A DNA stretch of 64,000 nucleotides, from the NCBI GenBank assembly GCA_020831895.1, contig JAFIFS010000085.1, positions 1 through 64,000 of the forward strand. Direction: 5' to 3'. The position numbers and the translations under genes were made by a program. The notes under the pieces were generated by a model. That model had not been told where the DNA came from and searched no databases. It was given only the letters and a program-made list of their open reading frames with translations. Shown here piece after piece: positions 27,232 to 36,272 of the stretch. Position 1 is the first letter of the stretch. Each line of letters begins with the position of its first letter. Origin of the DNA: Chromatiales bacterium (lineage in GTDB: Bacteria > Pseudomonadota > Gammaproteobacteria > Steroidobacterales > GCA-2729495).

Positions 27232-28089
27232 TCAGTTCACCGCCCCGAGGCGGGGGGCCTGCTCTTCTCGGCCGGCGTACTGGACGTCTCGCCGCTCATC
27301 CAGCCAGGCGGTGAACTGCTCGGGTGGCACGGCGACGACGACGATCGGCATGAAGCCGTGGTCCTTGCCGCAGAGCTCCGCACACTGGCCACGGTAGGTG
27401 CCAGGCTCCTCGACGAGGAACCAGCCCTCGTTGATGCGGCCCGGGATCGCGTCCCGTTTCACGGCAAAGTCCGGGACCCACCAAGCGTGCAGCACGTCGT
27501 TGGAGGTCAGCAGGTAGCGGATCTTTGTGTTGGTCGGCACCACGAGCGGCTCGTCGACGTCGAGCAGGTAGTTCTCGACCGTGAACGGGTCGATGCCGGA
27601 GCGCAGGCGGCGCGCCGCGTTGCTCTCCTCGGCAAGCACGCTGAAGAAGCGCACGTCATGACCGATGTATTCATACTCCCACATCCACTGGTAGCCCGTG
27701 ATCTTCACAGTGAGCTCGGCGCCGCGGGTGTCCTCGATCTTGATGAGCAGGGGCGTGGCCACGTAGGCCATCCAGACGACGATGATCGTCGGGATGACGG
27801 TCCAGATGACCTCGGCCGTCGTACTGTGCGACCAGCGTGCGGGAACAGCGCCCTTGGAATGCCGGAACTTGACCAGCGCGTAGGTCATCGCGCCAAAGAC
27901 GATCACGCCGATCACGACGCAGACCCAGAGGATCAGCATGTGAAGCTCGTAGGTTTCGCGGCTGATCGGCGTCACGCCAACCGGCATGTTGACCTGCCAC
28001 CGGGGCGCTTCGGCCTGGGCGGCGGCAATTCCGGCGAGCGGCAGCACGACGAACAGGCGGTGGAGCAGCTTCGCAATCCGTGACGGCAT
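27232..28089 (-). CDS. ctaC: Cytochrome c oxidase subunit II
   Basis: A 285-residue subunit with a signal peptide (to about AAAQA), two membrane helices, and a periplasmic cupredoxin domain. The Cu(A) site is visible: VLHAWWVPDF and GQCAELCGKDHGFMPI (two Cys, His, Met). Aromatic electron-entry segment YQWMWEYEY is present. There is no C-terminal cytochrome c domain, so electrons come from a separate cytochrome c. First gene of the oxidase operon on this strand. Confidence 0.97.
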   Translation of the reverse strand: MPSRIAKLLHRLFVVLPLAGIAAAQAEAPRWQVNMPVGVTPISRETYELHMLILWVCVVIGVIVFGAMTYALVKFRHSKGAVPARWSHSTTAEVIWTVIPTIIVVWMAYVATPLLIKIEDTRGAELTVKITGYQWMWEYEYIGHDVRFFSVLAEESNAARRLRSGIDPFTVENYLLDVDEPLVVPTNTKIRYLLTSNDVLHAWWVPDFAVKRDAIPGRINEGWFLVEEPGTYRGQCAELCGKDHGFMPIVVVAVPPEQFTAWLDERRDVQYAGREEQAPRLGAVN

Positions 28090-28142
28090 CTGTGAGTCCT
28101 CAGGTTTTCCTCAGCCAGCGGACGGCCCACGCCGTCCCGGCA

Positions 28143-28589
28143 TCACTGCGGGGCCAGGACCTCCGCCAGGCGCCGCTTCAGGCTGCGCCGCTCACCCTCG
28201 GTGAGACAGGCGCCCACTTCCACGCGCTCGCCCCGACTGCTCAGCAGCAGCCGGCTGGGCCAGTGCGCCACCCGCGAGCGCACCAGCTGCACGCGGGTCC
28301 AGGTCCGGGTGAAACGATGCTCACGCACGTCCGCCCCGTCCTCACTCCGGATCACGACCTCGTGGGTGTCGATCCGGATCGATTCGCGCCGCCGTGCCCG
28401 ACGGCGTACCGTCCGCAGCGCGAGGCCTAGGATCGCCAGCTCCAGCCCGGCAAAGGGCAGGATCGGCCAGAAACCGGCAGCGGCAAAGCCCAACGCTATG
28501 GTCAGGGTCACCACGACTATGGAGAGATAGAAGAATGCCGCCTGACCGCTGGTCAGGGAGGAATTCGGGCTGATCTCAAACAGGTGCAT
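28143..28589 (-). CDS. DUF2244 membrane protein
   Basis: A 148-residue protein starting MHLFEISPNSSLTSGQ, with two helices (about 16-56) followed by a cytoplasmic domain containing RRARRRESIRID, HRFTRTWTRVQLV and LSSRGERVEVGACLTEGERRSLKRRL. This matches the DUF2244 family that accompanies cox operons. Function unknown. It lies 53 bases upstream of ctaC and may be part of the same transcription unit. Confidence 0.9.
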   Translation of the reverse strand: MHLFEISPNSSLTSGQAAFFYLSIVVVTLTIALGFAAAGFWPILPFAGLELAILGLALRTVRRRARRRESIRIDTHEVVIRSEDGADVREHRFTRTWTRVQLVRSRVAHWPSRLLLSSRGERVEVGACLTEGERRSLKRRLAEVLAPQ

Positions 28590-28753
28590 GGCCAATTGCC
28601 CCGGTTCCGGGCTCCGCCGCGACGTTCGGCCACCGGGCCTCCCTGCCGCGGGCCGCCGAATGGTACTTGAAGCGTCCGGGGCACGCAATTCACTGGCGGC
28701 ATTAGCGCAGTATCATATCCGCTCGAAAACAGGCACTTGGCAGATCAACTGCA

Positions 28754-29617
28754 TCAACCTCGGAGGCCGAGCCGGGAGATCGGGAAGCTCTGCTCCTCCG
28801 GGCCAGCGCGCCGCGCCGCAGGGTCCGGGACCCAGGCGACGGCGAACAGCACCTCGATGGTCGCCGGCAGCCGGCCCTCGGGCGTGCGGAAACGCTCGTA
28901 GGCCGCAGCCATCCGGGCCCAGGTGCGCGGGCTGGTGAGGCCGCGGTTGCGCCCGGCGGTCGCGTTGCCCGTACCGGTCACGCGCAGGTCCCGGACCAGC
29001 GCGGGCAGGTCAGGATAGGTCAGCGTCAGGTGCTCGGTCGCCAGCACTGGTTCAGCGAAACCCGCGCGCACCAGCGCATCGCCCAGATTATGCATCTCCG
29101 GAAAGGCCAGGACGTGGCTGTAGCGGTCGGCCTCGGCCCAGGCGCTGCGCAGTTCGCCATAGGAGTCCGGGCCCAGGGTGGCGAGGCAGAACAGGCCAGG
29201 GTGGCGAAGCACGCGCCTGGCTTCGGTCACTGCCCTGGCGATATCGGGTGCCCAATGCAGCACCAGGCTGGAAAAAACGAGGTCGACGCTCTGACCGGCC
29301 AGCGGCAGGCAGGCGGCATCGGCGCAGACCAGCCCAGCCCCGGGGACACGCTCACGCGCGCGGGCCAGCATTTCAGGCACAAGGTCGAGTGCGAGCAGCC
29401 ACGCCTGCGGAAAACGCGCCGCCAGGGCCGGCAGTGCCTTGCCGGTGCCGCTGCCGAGGTCGAGAACGGCCTGCGGCGACAGGCTGACCGGGTCCAGGCG
29501 TTCGAGCAGCCGCTCGCGGACCTCGGTCTGCAGGATGTCCGCGCTGTCGTAGCCTCCGGCCGCCCGGGCAAAGCTGCTGCGCACCCGGGCCTGATCGATG
29601 CTTAAATGATCGCCCAT
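28754..29617 (-). CDS. bioC: Malonyl-ACP O-methyltransferase BioC
   Basis: A 287-residue class I SAM methyltransferase with VLDLGSGTGKALPALAARFP (motif I), LALDLVPEMLARAR, ADAACLPLAGQSVDLVFSSLVLHW and the C-terminal LRVTGTGNATAGRNRGLTSPR typical of BioC. It methylates malonyl-ACP to start pimeloyl synthesis for biotin. It is on the same strand as bioB, but a VOC gene lies between them on the other strand, and bioF/bioH/bioD are not in the window. Its start is 23 bases from the divergent VOC start, so the two promoters must overlap coding DNA. Confidence 0.92.
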   Translation of the reverse strand: MGDHLSIDQARVRSSFARAAGGYDSADILQTEVRERLLERLDPVSLSPQAVLDLGSGTGKALPALAARFPQAWLLALDLVPEMLARARERVPGAGLVCADAACLPLAGQSVDLVFSSLVLHWAPDIARAVTEARRVLRHPGLFCLATLGPDSYGELRSAWAEADRYSHVLAFPEMHNLGDALVRAGFAEPVLATEHLTLTYPDLPALVRDLRVTGTGNATAGRNRGLTSPRTWARMAAAYERFRTPEGRLPATIEVLFAVAWVPDPAARRAGPEEQSFPISRLGLRG

Positions 29618-29640
29618 GATCCAGCTCGGGGGGGACTGCG

Positions 29641-30207
29641 ATGGACGGGCTTCGAGGTGCATGGCTCTCGCTGCTGCTGCTGACGAGCCTGGCTTACGGC
29701 GGACCTGTACCGGAAGATCAGCAGGTCCCGATCGACCTGCGCCGCACGACGCTGATCGTCGCCGACATGGCCGTCTCCCTGGCGTTTTACCAGGAAGCGC
29801 TTGGGCTCACGGTGGCCTATGACCAGGTGATCCGCACGCCGCGCGAGGCCCTGGATGACGAGAGCGCCGATCGCTCGCTGCGCCTGGTCCTGCTTCAGGC
29901 CAACGATGACTTCATCGGCATGATCGGTCTCATCGAGTATCTGAAGCCACGCAGACCCGCGCGGATCGACCCGATCGGCCCATTCAGCATCGGCAGTACG
30001 GTGCTGCTGTTCAACACGCCCGAGCTGGACCGGATTTTCGCGGCGGCCCGCGCGACACCCGGCGTACGCGTGCTGAGCGAGCCCGCGCAGACCAGCTTTC
30101 CGGGCTATGGCGAAGGCCCGGCGATCCCGGTAAGGGTCAGCATCCTGACCGACCCGGACGGCTATGTCGTCGAGCTGAACGAGCTGCTGGTCGAGCGCCT
30201 GCGCTGA
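29641..30207 (+). CDS. Exported glyoxalase/VOC-fold protein
   Basis: A 188-residue protein with an apparent Sec signal peptide (MDGLRGAWLSLLLLTSLAYG) and one VOC module: RRTTLIVADMAVSLAFYQEALGL opens the first beta-alpha-beta unit and DPDGYVVELNELL closes the second, with the terminal Glu in the usual metal position. VOC proteins include isomerases, dioxygenases and resistance proteins; the substrate cannot be told. It interrupts the bioC-bioB pair on the opposite strand. A purine-rich GGGGGGGAC precedes the ATG. Confidence 0.85.
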   Translation: MDGLRGAWLSLLLLTSLAYGGPVPEDQQVPIDLRRTTLIVADMAVSLAFYQEALGLTVAYDQVIRTPREALDDESADRSLRLVLLQANDDFIGMIGLIEYLKPRRPARIDPIGPFSIGSTVLLFNTPELDRIFAAARATPGVRVLSEPAQTSFPGYGEGPAIPVRVSILTDPDGYVVELNELLVERLR

Positions 30208-30237
30208 GTCCGCCCACGCGCACCGGGCGGCCATGAC

Positions 30238-31188
30238 TCAGGCTGTCGCCGGGCGCGCGCCCAGCCGCGATAGCAGCGCACGGTCGCGATCCGCTGCCGG
30301 GTTCGGCGTCGTCAGCAGCTGCTCGCCGTAAAACAGGGAATTGGCGCCAGCAAAGAAGCACAGCGCCTGCATTTCGTCGCTCATCTGCTTGCGACCGGCC
30401 GACAGCCGCACCCGGGACCTGGGCATCAGGATGCGGGCTACGGCGATCACCCGGACAAAATCCAGCGGATCAACGGCATCCGCCCCTGCCAGCGGCGTGC
30501 CCTGGACCTGTACCAGCTGGTTGACCGGCACGCTCTCCGGGTGTGCCGGCAGCGTGGCCAGCGTGTGCAGCAGGTCGATACGGTCCTCGGGGCCCTCCCC
30601 CAGGCCGATGATGCCCCCGCAGCAGACCTTGAGACCGGCCTCACGCACGGCAGAAAGCGTATCGAGCCGGTCTTGGTAGGTGCGCGTCGAGATCACGTTC
30701 GGGTAGTGCGCCGGCGAGGTATCCAGATTGTGGTTGTAGTAATCCAGCCCTGCCGCCTTGAGCTCCCGCGCCTGCGCCTCGTCCAGCATGCCCAGCGTCG
30801 CGCAGGTCTCGAGGCCAAGCTCGTGCACCGCTGCGACCATTTCGGTGATCCTGGCGAGCTGGCTCGGCTTCGGATTCCGGTAAGCGGCACCCATGCAGAA
30901 GCGGGTTGCCCCTCGCGCCCTGGCCTTGCGCGCGTGTGCGAGCACGTCCTCCAGCGGCATCAGGGCTTCCGGTCCGAGGCCGGTACTGAAGTGCACGCTC
31001 TGGGGGCAGTAGCCGCAGTCCTCGGGGCAACCCCCGGTCTTGATGCTCAGCAGCGTGCTGATCTGCACCTCGGCAGGATCGAAGTGCTGGCGGTGCACGG
31101 AGTGTGCCTGCCAGAGGAGCTCGTTGAACGGCAGCGCGAACAGCGCTGCCACCTCCTCGCGCGTCCAGTCCGTGCGCACGCCGTCCAT
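30238..31188 (-). CDS. bioB: Biotin synthase BioB
   Basis: A 316-residue radical-SAM enzyme inserting sulfur into dethiobiotin. The [4Fe-4S] motif [11 protein letters not shown] (CxxxCxxC) is present, with [28 protein letters not shown] and [11 protein letters not shown] (Arg of the [2Fe-2S] site). Length is normal for the shorter BioB forms. The start lies 99 bases from the divergent comF gene; I found no clear BirA operator between them. Confidence 0.97.
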   Translation of the reverse strand: MDGVRTDWTREEVAALFALPFNELLWQAHSVHRQHFDPAEVQISTLLSIKTGGCPEDCGYCPQSVHFSTGLGPEALMPLEDVLAHARKARARGATRFCMGAAYRNPKPSQLARITEMVAAVHELGLETCATLGMLDEAQARELKAAGLDYYNHNLDTSPAHYPNVISTRTYQDRLDTLSAVREAGLKVCCGGIIGLGEGPEDRIDLLHTLATLPAHPESVPVNQLVQVQGTPLAGADAVDPLDFVRVIAVARILMPRSRVRLSAGRKQMSDEMQALCFFAGANSLFYGEQLLTTPNPAADRDRALLSRLGARPATA

Positions 31189-31287
31189 GTCGACCCCCGG
31201 TAAATCAGAAGAAAGCTGGGAAATTGCGCCGTTTTGCTGCTGTCAGGGCAGCCGGCGCAGCGGTAGAAACAAGTATCCCGAGGGCCC

Positions 31288-32019
31288 ATGGAGGCTGTCA
31301 ACCCAATGCGCCCGGCCAGAGTTGACGGATGGATCGCCCGGCTGTTCCCGCCGGCCTGCGTGCTCTGCGGGGCGCCGGAGCAAGGCCACGACCTGTGCGG
31401 GCCATGCAGCGATGACCTGCCCTGGATCCGTCACGGCTGCAGCCGCTGCGGCCGCCCGGTGCCACTGCAGGCGCCGACCGGGCCCTGCGGCGCATGCCGC
31501 TGGCCGTCCGCTGCGTTTTCTCGCGTCGTCGCCGCGCTGGTCTACGAGTACCCGCTCGATCGCCTGGTCAGCCTCTGCAAGTACCAGCAGCGCATCGATC
31601 TGGGCCGGCTGCTGGGCGAGCTGCTTGCCGCCCGGATCGCGCTGCTGGCGGCGGCACCTGCGTGGACGATGCCCGACCTGCTGCTGCCGGTGCCACTGCA
31701 TCCGCGGCGCGAAGCGGCGCGCGGCTTCAACCAGGCGGCCGAGATTGCCAGTGTCGCCGGCCGGCGCCTGGGCCTCAGGGCCGACGCCCGGCTGGCCTCC
31801 CGGGTGCGCGAAACAGGCGCCCAGGCGGGACTCCCGGCCGCGCAGCGGGCACGCAACCTTCGCGGTGCCTTCCTGGCCAGCCCCGACTGCGCTGGCTTGA
31901 GGGTCGCGGTGATCGACGACGTGATCACGACCGGGGCGACCGCGATGGCCCTGGCCAGCGCCGCAAGGGCAGCCGGAGCCTTAGAGGTGGAGTGCTGGGC
32001 CGTGGCCCTGACCTGGTAA
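31288..32019 (+). CDS. comF: ComF family phosphoribosyltransferase-like protein
   Basis: A 243-residue protein with an N-terminal double zinc-finger-like region made of four Cys pairs (CVLCG, CGPC, CSRCG, CGAC) and a PRTase domain with LLLPVPLHPRREAARGFNQA and the PRPP loop VAVIDDVITTGATA. ComF relatives function in DNA uptake/competence. A second ATG six codons downstream could also be the start. Divergent from bioB, a common arrangement in gammaproteobacteria. Confidence 0.92.
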   Translation: MEAVNPMRPARVDGWIARLFPPACVLCGAPEQGHDLCGPCSDDLPWIRHGCSRCGRPVPLQAPTGPCGACRWPSAAFSRVVAALVYEYPLDRLVSLCKYQQRIDLGRLLGELLAARIALLAAAPAWTMPDLLLPVPLHPRREAARGFNQAAEIASVAGRRLGLRADARLASRVRETGAQAGLPAAQRARNLRGAFLASPDCAGLRVAVIDDVITTGATAMALASAARAAGALEVECWAVALTW

Positions 32020-32119
32020 CGGACGAGGCGCAGGCTCAGCCCCCGGGGTGCATTGACCCGGCGCAGATCAGAAAGCAAGGTATCCGGGTGAACTGCCTCC
32101 ATCCGCCCAGGAGGGCCCC

Positions 32120-32728
32120 ATGAAACTCTATTTCTCTCCCGCCGCCTGCTCGCTCGCGCCCCATATCTGCCTGCACGAGGCAGGGCTTGCGCATACTGCA
32201 GAGAAAGTCGACATGCGCAAACGCGAAGTCAGCGACGGCCGGAGCTACCGGAGCGTCAACCCTAAGGGCTATGTCCCTGCGCTGGAGCTTGACGACGGCC
32301 AGGTCCTTACCGAGGTGGCGGCCATCGTCCAGTACATTGCCGACCTGGCGCCTGGGTCCGGTCTCGCGCCCCCTCCCGGGGACATGGCGCGTTATCGTAT
32401 GCAGGAGTGGCTGAGCTTCATCGGCACCGAGCTGCACAAGGGGTTCGGACCGCTGGTTCGCCCCGGCGCCCCGGAAGAATTCCGAGCCTCTGCAAGAAAC
32501 AAGCTCGAGGGACGGCTGCAGCTGGTGGCGGCGGAGCTCGACTCGCGCGACTTCCTGCTCGGCGACCGGTTCAGCGCCGCCGACAGCTACCTGTACACTG
32601 TGCTCAGCTGGGCACCTTTCGCGAAGCTGGACCTGTCGACGTGGCCGCGGCTCGAGCGCTACGTCAGTGAAATCGGCGCAAGGCCCGCCGTGCAGGCTGC
32701 GCGCAAGGCAGAGGGCCTGCCCGCATGA
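32120..32728 (+). CDS. Glutathione S-transferase, beta-class-like
   Basis: A 202-residue cytosolic protein beginning MKLYFSPAACSLAPHI, in which Cys10 is the characteristic beta-class residue that can form a mixed disulfide with glutathione. NPKGYVPALELDDGQVLTEVAAIVQYIAD is the G-site cis-Pro and Ser/Thr-binding strand. FLLGDRFSAADSYLY is the N-capping box in the C-terminal domain. Preceded by GGAGGGCCCC. Role probably detoxification; the specific electrophile is unknown. Confidence 0.93.
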   Translation: MKLYFSPAACSLAPHICLHEAGLAHTAEKVDMRKREVSDGRSYRSVNPKGYVPALELDDGQVLTEVAAIVQYIADLAPGSGLAPPPGDMARYRMQEWLSFIGTELHKGFGPLVRPGAPEEFRASARNKLEGRLQLVAAELDSRDFLLGDRFSAADSYLYTVLSWAPFAKLDLSTWPRLERYVSEIGARPAVQAARKAEGLPA

Positions 32729-32788
32729 GCGCAGGCAACCAGCAAGTCGAGTGAGCCGCCCTCTGAGCGGCTGAAACGAGAGGTTTCC

Positions 32789-33328
32789 GTGACCGATCCA
32801 TTCAAGGCCGGACTGGCACAGGCCCGGCGCGGTGATTATGCCGCAGCGCGTCGGGCCTGGGCCCCGCTGGCCGAGGCCGGTGACCCGCGCGCGCAGTACA
32901 ACCTCGGCGTGCTGCACGCAAACGGTCTCGGCACGGCCAGCGACCGGCAGGCTGCGCTCGACTGGTACGAGAAGGCCGCCCGACAGGGCTTCAGGGCCGC
33001 CCAGTTCAACCTGGGCGTACTGCACGCCACGGCCGAAGGGGCCGAGCAGGATCTCGGCAAGGCCCTGCACTGGTACCGGGAGGCGGCCAGGCAGGGTGAT
33101 GCCGATGCGCAGTACAACCTCGGTATCCTCTACGCTAACGGCGAGGGCGTGGAGCAGGACCTTGTCCGCGCCTGCGTGTGGTACAGCCGAGCCGCTGCAG
33201 GTGGCTCCGAGCAGGCCGTCCGGACGCGGGATACCCTCATGGAAGAACTGACTCCGGCGCAAGTCGAGGAAGTCAGGCTACTCACGGAGCGAGGAGCGGA
33301 GGAAAGTGGCAAACGCAGGAACGGCTGA
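32789..33328 (+). CDS. Sel1-repeat protein
   Basis: A 179-residue helical solenoid with three clear Sel1-like repeats (AQYNLGVLHANGLG, AQFNLGVLHATAEG, AQYNLGILYANGEG), no signal peptide, and a charged C-terminal helix. It probably acts as a protein-interaction adaptor. GTG start with GAGAGG 6 bases upstream. Its 3' end overlaps the start of the Mrp-like gene by 23 bases, so the two are co-translated. Confidence 0.88.
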   Translation: MTDPFKAGLAQARRGDYAAARRAWAPLAEAGDPRAQYNLGVLHANGLGTASDRQAALDWYEKAARQGFRAAQFNLGVLHATAEGAEQDLGKALHWYREAARQGDADAQYNLGILYANGEGVEQDLVRACVWYSRAAAGGSEQAVRTRDTLMEELTPAQVEEVRLLTERGAEESGKRRNG

Positions 33329-34526
33329 AAGCCAGCAGCTCGACCAGCTGCCGGGCATCCGGCAGGTCATCGCCATCGGCAGCGGCAAGGGTGGCGTAGG
33401 CAAGTCCACGGTCAGCGTCAACCTGGCCACCGCGCTGGCGCGGGGCGGCCTGAAAGTCGGTTTGCTCGATGCCGACATCCTCGGACCCAGCATACCGGGC
33501 ATGCTCGGCGTGGCATCAGGCCAGAAGCCGGCAAGCACGCCTGAGGGCAAGGCGCTCCCAGCCGAGGCCCACGGCGTGAAGATGATCTCAATGGGCCTGC
33601 TGACCGGTGACGACAACCCGGCGGTCATGCGCGGTCCGATGGTCACCAAGTACCTGCGCATGTTCCTCGGCGCCGTCGAGTGGGGCGAACTCGATTACCT
33701 GCTGCTCGATCTTCCCCCGGGCACCGGCGACATCCAGCTGACGCTGGTCCAGAGCGTGCCGCTGTCCGGGGCTATCGTCGTGACCACGCCCCAGGACGTG
33801 AGCCTGAGAATCGCCCGCCGCGGGCTGCGCATGTTCGAGCGGGTGCAGGTGCCAATCCTCGGCATCATCGAGAACATGAGCAGCTTCTGCTGCCCGCACT
33901 GCGGCAAAACCACCGACGTGTTCAGCCGGGGCGGCGGCCGTCGTATGAGCGAGGAGCTCGGCGTGCCGTTTCTCGGCTCCCTGCCGCTGGATGCCGCGGT
34001 GGTCGTCAGCGGGGACGAGGGCCGGCCGGTCATGGTCGATCACCCGGACGGAGCCAGCGCGCAGGCCTTCTCTGCGCTGGCTGCCGAGCTTGTGGGCGTC
34101 CTGGCGGGGCGGCGCCGGCGCGGCCTCAAGCCGTTCCTGTGGGACTGGAACACGGGCGAGGGCGCACCGCAGTGGCTGGAGTCGGAGGCAGGCCCGGGGG
34201 GAGACCCTCTGACGCCGGTTGGCCTGCGCCGGCGCGATGACCGCACGCTTCAGGTCCTGTGGGCAGACGGAGCGCTGCATTCGGTGGATGTCCGGGATCT
34301 TCGGCTGGCCTGCCGATGTGCCCTGTGTGTCGAGGAGATGAGCGGCCGGCCGCTGCTGGATCCGGCCACCGTGCCGCTGGACGTGGCACCGCAGAGGCTG
34401 GCGAGCGTCGGCAACTACGCGATCAGCCTGACCTGGAGCGATGGCCACGACTCGGGTCTCGGCAGCTTCGTCCGCCTGCGCGAACTCGGGGAGCAGGCCG
34501 CATGCCAGGGCGGTGAGGATGTCTGA
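33306..34526 (+). CDS. Mrp/ApbC P-loop Fe-S carrier fused to DUF971
   Basis: A 406-residue fusion. Residues about 1-270 are an Mrp/NBP35-type ATPase: deviant Walker A GSGKGGVGKST, LDADILGPSIPGM, LDLPPGTGDIQLT, and FCCPHCG, whose CxxC holds a bridging [4Fe-4S] cluster. From about 290 to the end is a DUF971-like domain: LQVLWADGALHSVDVRDLRLACRCALC, then NYAISLTWSDGHDSG. The order P-loop then DUF971 resembles plant HCF101, but the N-terminal DUF59 of HCF101 is absent. Start is GTG within the previous gene, after GGAGCGGAGGAAA. Its stop overlaps the start of an Nfu-type scaffold gene, consistent with joint Fe-S cluster delivery. Confidence 0.93.
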   Translation: MANAGTAESQQLDQLPGIRQVIAIGSGKGGVGKSTVSVNLATALARGGLKVGLLDADILGPSIPGMLGVASGQKPASTPEGKALPAEAHGVKMISMGLLTGDDNPAVMRGPMVTKYLRMFLGAVEWGELDYLLLDLPPGTGDIQLTLVQSVPLSGAIVVTTPQDVSLRIARRGLRMFERVQVPILGIIENMSSFCCPHCGKTTDVFSRGGGRRMSEELGVPFLGSLPLDAAVVVSGDEGRPVMVDHPDGASAQAFSALAAELVGVLAGRRRRGLKPFLWDWNTGEGAPQWLESEAGPGGDPLTPVGLRRRDDRTLQVLWADGALHSVDVRDLRLACRCALCVEEMSGRPLLDPATVPLDVAPQRLASVGNYAISLTWSDGHDSGLGSFVRLRELGEQAACQGGEDV

Positions 34527-35151
34527 GAGCCCGGCAGCAAGTCAGCCGGTCGCCATCCGCGCCGAGCCGGCACTGTCCGACCCGGACAGCTGCCGCTTCA
34601 CCGTGAGTCGCGAGGTCCATCCGGGCGGGCCCTGGCACTATGCTTCCGCGGCCGAGGCTGCCGGCTCGCCGCTGCCCGAGCGGCTGTTCGCCCTTGAAGG
34701 CGTGCGCCGGGTGCTGGTGTCCGGGACGGTTGTCACCGTCGGCAAGGGCGCCGGTGTGGAATGGTCATCGCTCAAGCGCGCCATTGGCAGTGCGATCCGT
34801 GCACAGCTGGCGACCGGGATACCCGCGGTCCTCGAGAGCCGGGCATCAGAAACCGGCAAAGCTGCGGACGATGATGCGATTCGTGCGCGGGTGCAGCAGC
34901 TGCTGGACGGGGAGGTGAACCGCAGCATCGCCGCCCACGGGGGACGTATCGTGCTCGTACGGGTGCAGCAGGGCGTCCTGTATATCCGCATGGAGGGCGG
35001 ATGCCAGGGCTGCGCATCCTCGCAGTTCACGCTGAGGCAGGGGTTCGAGGTCATGGTGCGCCGTGCCGTGCCCGTGGTGGCGGGCATCGTCGACACCACC
35101 GACCACCAGGCGGGACGCAACCCGTTCTATCGCGCCGCCAGCGGAAGCTGA
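34519..35151 (+). CDS. NifU/Nfu-type Fe-S scaffold protein
   Basis: A 210-residue protein. The N-terminal half resembles the Nfu_N domain (FALEGVRRVLVSGTVVTVGKG). The C-terminal half is a NifU C-terminal domain with GGCQGCASSQFTLRQGFE, whose CxxC binds a [4Fe-4S] cluster between monomers, ending DTTDHQAGRNPFY. The start (ATG at 34519) lies inside the last codons of the Mrp-DUF971 gene, an 8-base overlap, so carrier and scaffold are made together. The family transfers clusters to apo-targets. Confidence 0.93.
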   Translation: MSESPAASQPVAIRAEPALSDPDSCRFTVSREVHPGGPWHYASAAEAAGSPLPERLFALEGVRRVLVSGTVVTVGKGAGVEWSSLKRAIGSAIRAQLATGIPAVLESRASETGKAADDDAIRARVQQLLDGEVNRSIAAHGGRIVLVRVQQGVLYIRMEGGCQGCASSQFTLRQGFEVMVRRAVPVVAGIVDTTDHQAGRNPFYRAASGS

Positions 35152-35231
35152 CCGCGCTCGACCGGTAAATCCCCCAGGGGTATGCTCGACCCCCTCGCTG
35201 ACTTCCACTGCACACGCGCGGAGGCCCCCGC

Positions 35232-36251
35232 ATGAGACCAGGCATCAACCGTCGCCGCTTCATCGCCGGCGCCTCGGCCGTAGTGGCCGGGACCACGCTG
35301 GCCGGCTGCCGCAACCCCGATGTCCAGACCGATGAGCGCCCGCCCGGCGTTCCGGTAGGGCCGTTCGACGCCCGGTCAACGGCCATGGAGGTGACGGACG
35401 GCCTCGACCTGCGCGGACGCACCGCGTTCATCACGGGCTGCAATTCCGGCCTCGGCTTCGAGACGATGCGGGTGCTGGCACTGCGCGGCGCCCGCGTGAT
35501 CGGCGCGGCCCGCACTCTGGAAGGCGCCACCGAGGCGGTGGCGAGGATTCAGGGTGACGCGGTGCCGGTGGCCTGTGAGTTGAGCAGCCTGGAGTCGGTC
35601 GCCAGCTGCGGTCAGACCGTGCGCGACATGGGGATGCCGATCGACATTCTGATCCTGAATGCCGGCATCATGGCGCTGCCCGAGCTGCGTCAGGTCAACG
35701 GGATCGAGCAGCAGTTCTTCGTCAACCACATCGGCCACTTCGTGCTAACGAGCCACCTGCTTGACCAGGTGATCGCAGCCGAGCAGGGTCGCGTCGTCGT
35801 CGTCGCAAGCAGTGGTTACAGCTTCGCACCGGAGGCCGGGATAGAGTTCGACAATCTCTCCGGCGAGCGAGACTACTCGCCGTGGACCATGTACGGGGTT
35901 TCCAAGCTGGCCAACGGCCTGTTCTCGCTGGAGCTGGCACGGCGGCTGGCCGACACGCGTGCGACCTCCAACAGCATTCACCCGGGCATCATCAACACCA
36001 ACCTGGGACGCCACTTCCCACGCTGGCAGCAGATCAGCGCGAACCTGATCGGCTGGACCTTCATGAAGACTGTCGAGCAGGGCGCGGCGACGCAAACCTA
36101 CGTCGCAACTGCGCCCGCCCTGGCCGGCTACAGCGGCTACTACTTCGCCGACTGCAACCCGATACTGCCGGGCGAGCGGATGCGTGACCTGGCTCAGGCC
36201 GAGGAACTCTGGCGGGTCTCGGAGCAGATCGCCGATGGCTACCTGGCCTGA
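35232..36251 (+). CDS. Tat-exported lipoprotein of the short-chain dehydrogenase family
   Basis: A 339-residue SDR with a twin-arginine lipoprotein signal (NRRRFIAG... then LAGC with Cys26). The Rossmann fold carries TGCNSGLG, NAGIMALPE, and the catalytic YGVSKLAN, so cofactor and catalytic residues are intact; it looks most like the retinol-dehydrogenase/WWOX-type SDR group. Tat export of a folded, cofactor-loaded enzyme is plausible because cofactor is scarce in the periplasm. GGAGG precedes the ATG by 9 bases. Substrate unknown. Confidence 0.88.
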   Translation: MRPGINRRRFIAGASAVVAGTTLAGCRNPDVQTDERPPGVPVGPFDARSTAMEVTDGLDLRGRTAFITGCNSGLGFETMRVLALRGARVIGAARTLEGATEAVARIQGDAVPVACELSSLESVASCGQTVRDMGMPIDILILNAGIMALPELRQVNGIEQQFFVNHIGHFVLTSHLLDQVIAAEQGRVVVVASSGYSFAPEAGIEFDNLSGERDYSPWTMYGVSKLANGLFSLELARRLADTRATSNSIHPGIINTNLGRHFPRWQQISANLIGWTFMKTVEQGAATQTYVATAPALAGYSGYYFADCNPILPGERMRDLAQAEELWRVSEQIADGYLA

Positions 36252-36272
36252 GACCCCGCCCGGGCGTTCCGG

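Noticed and set aside
31189..31287. BirA operator between bioB and comF
   Set aside because: No TTGTAAACC-type dyad could be found in the 99-base spacer.
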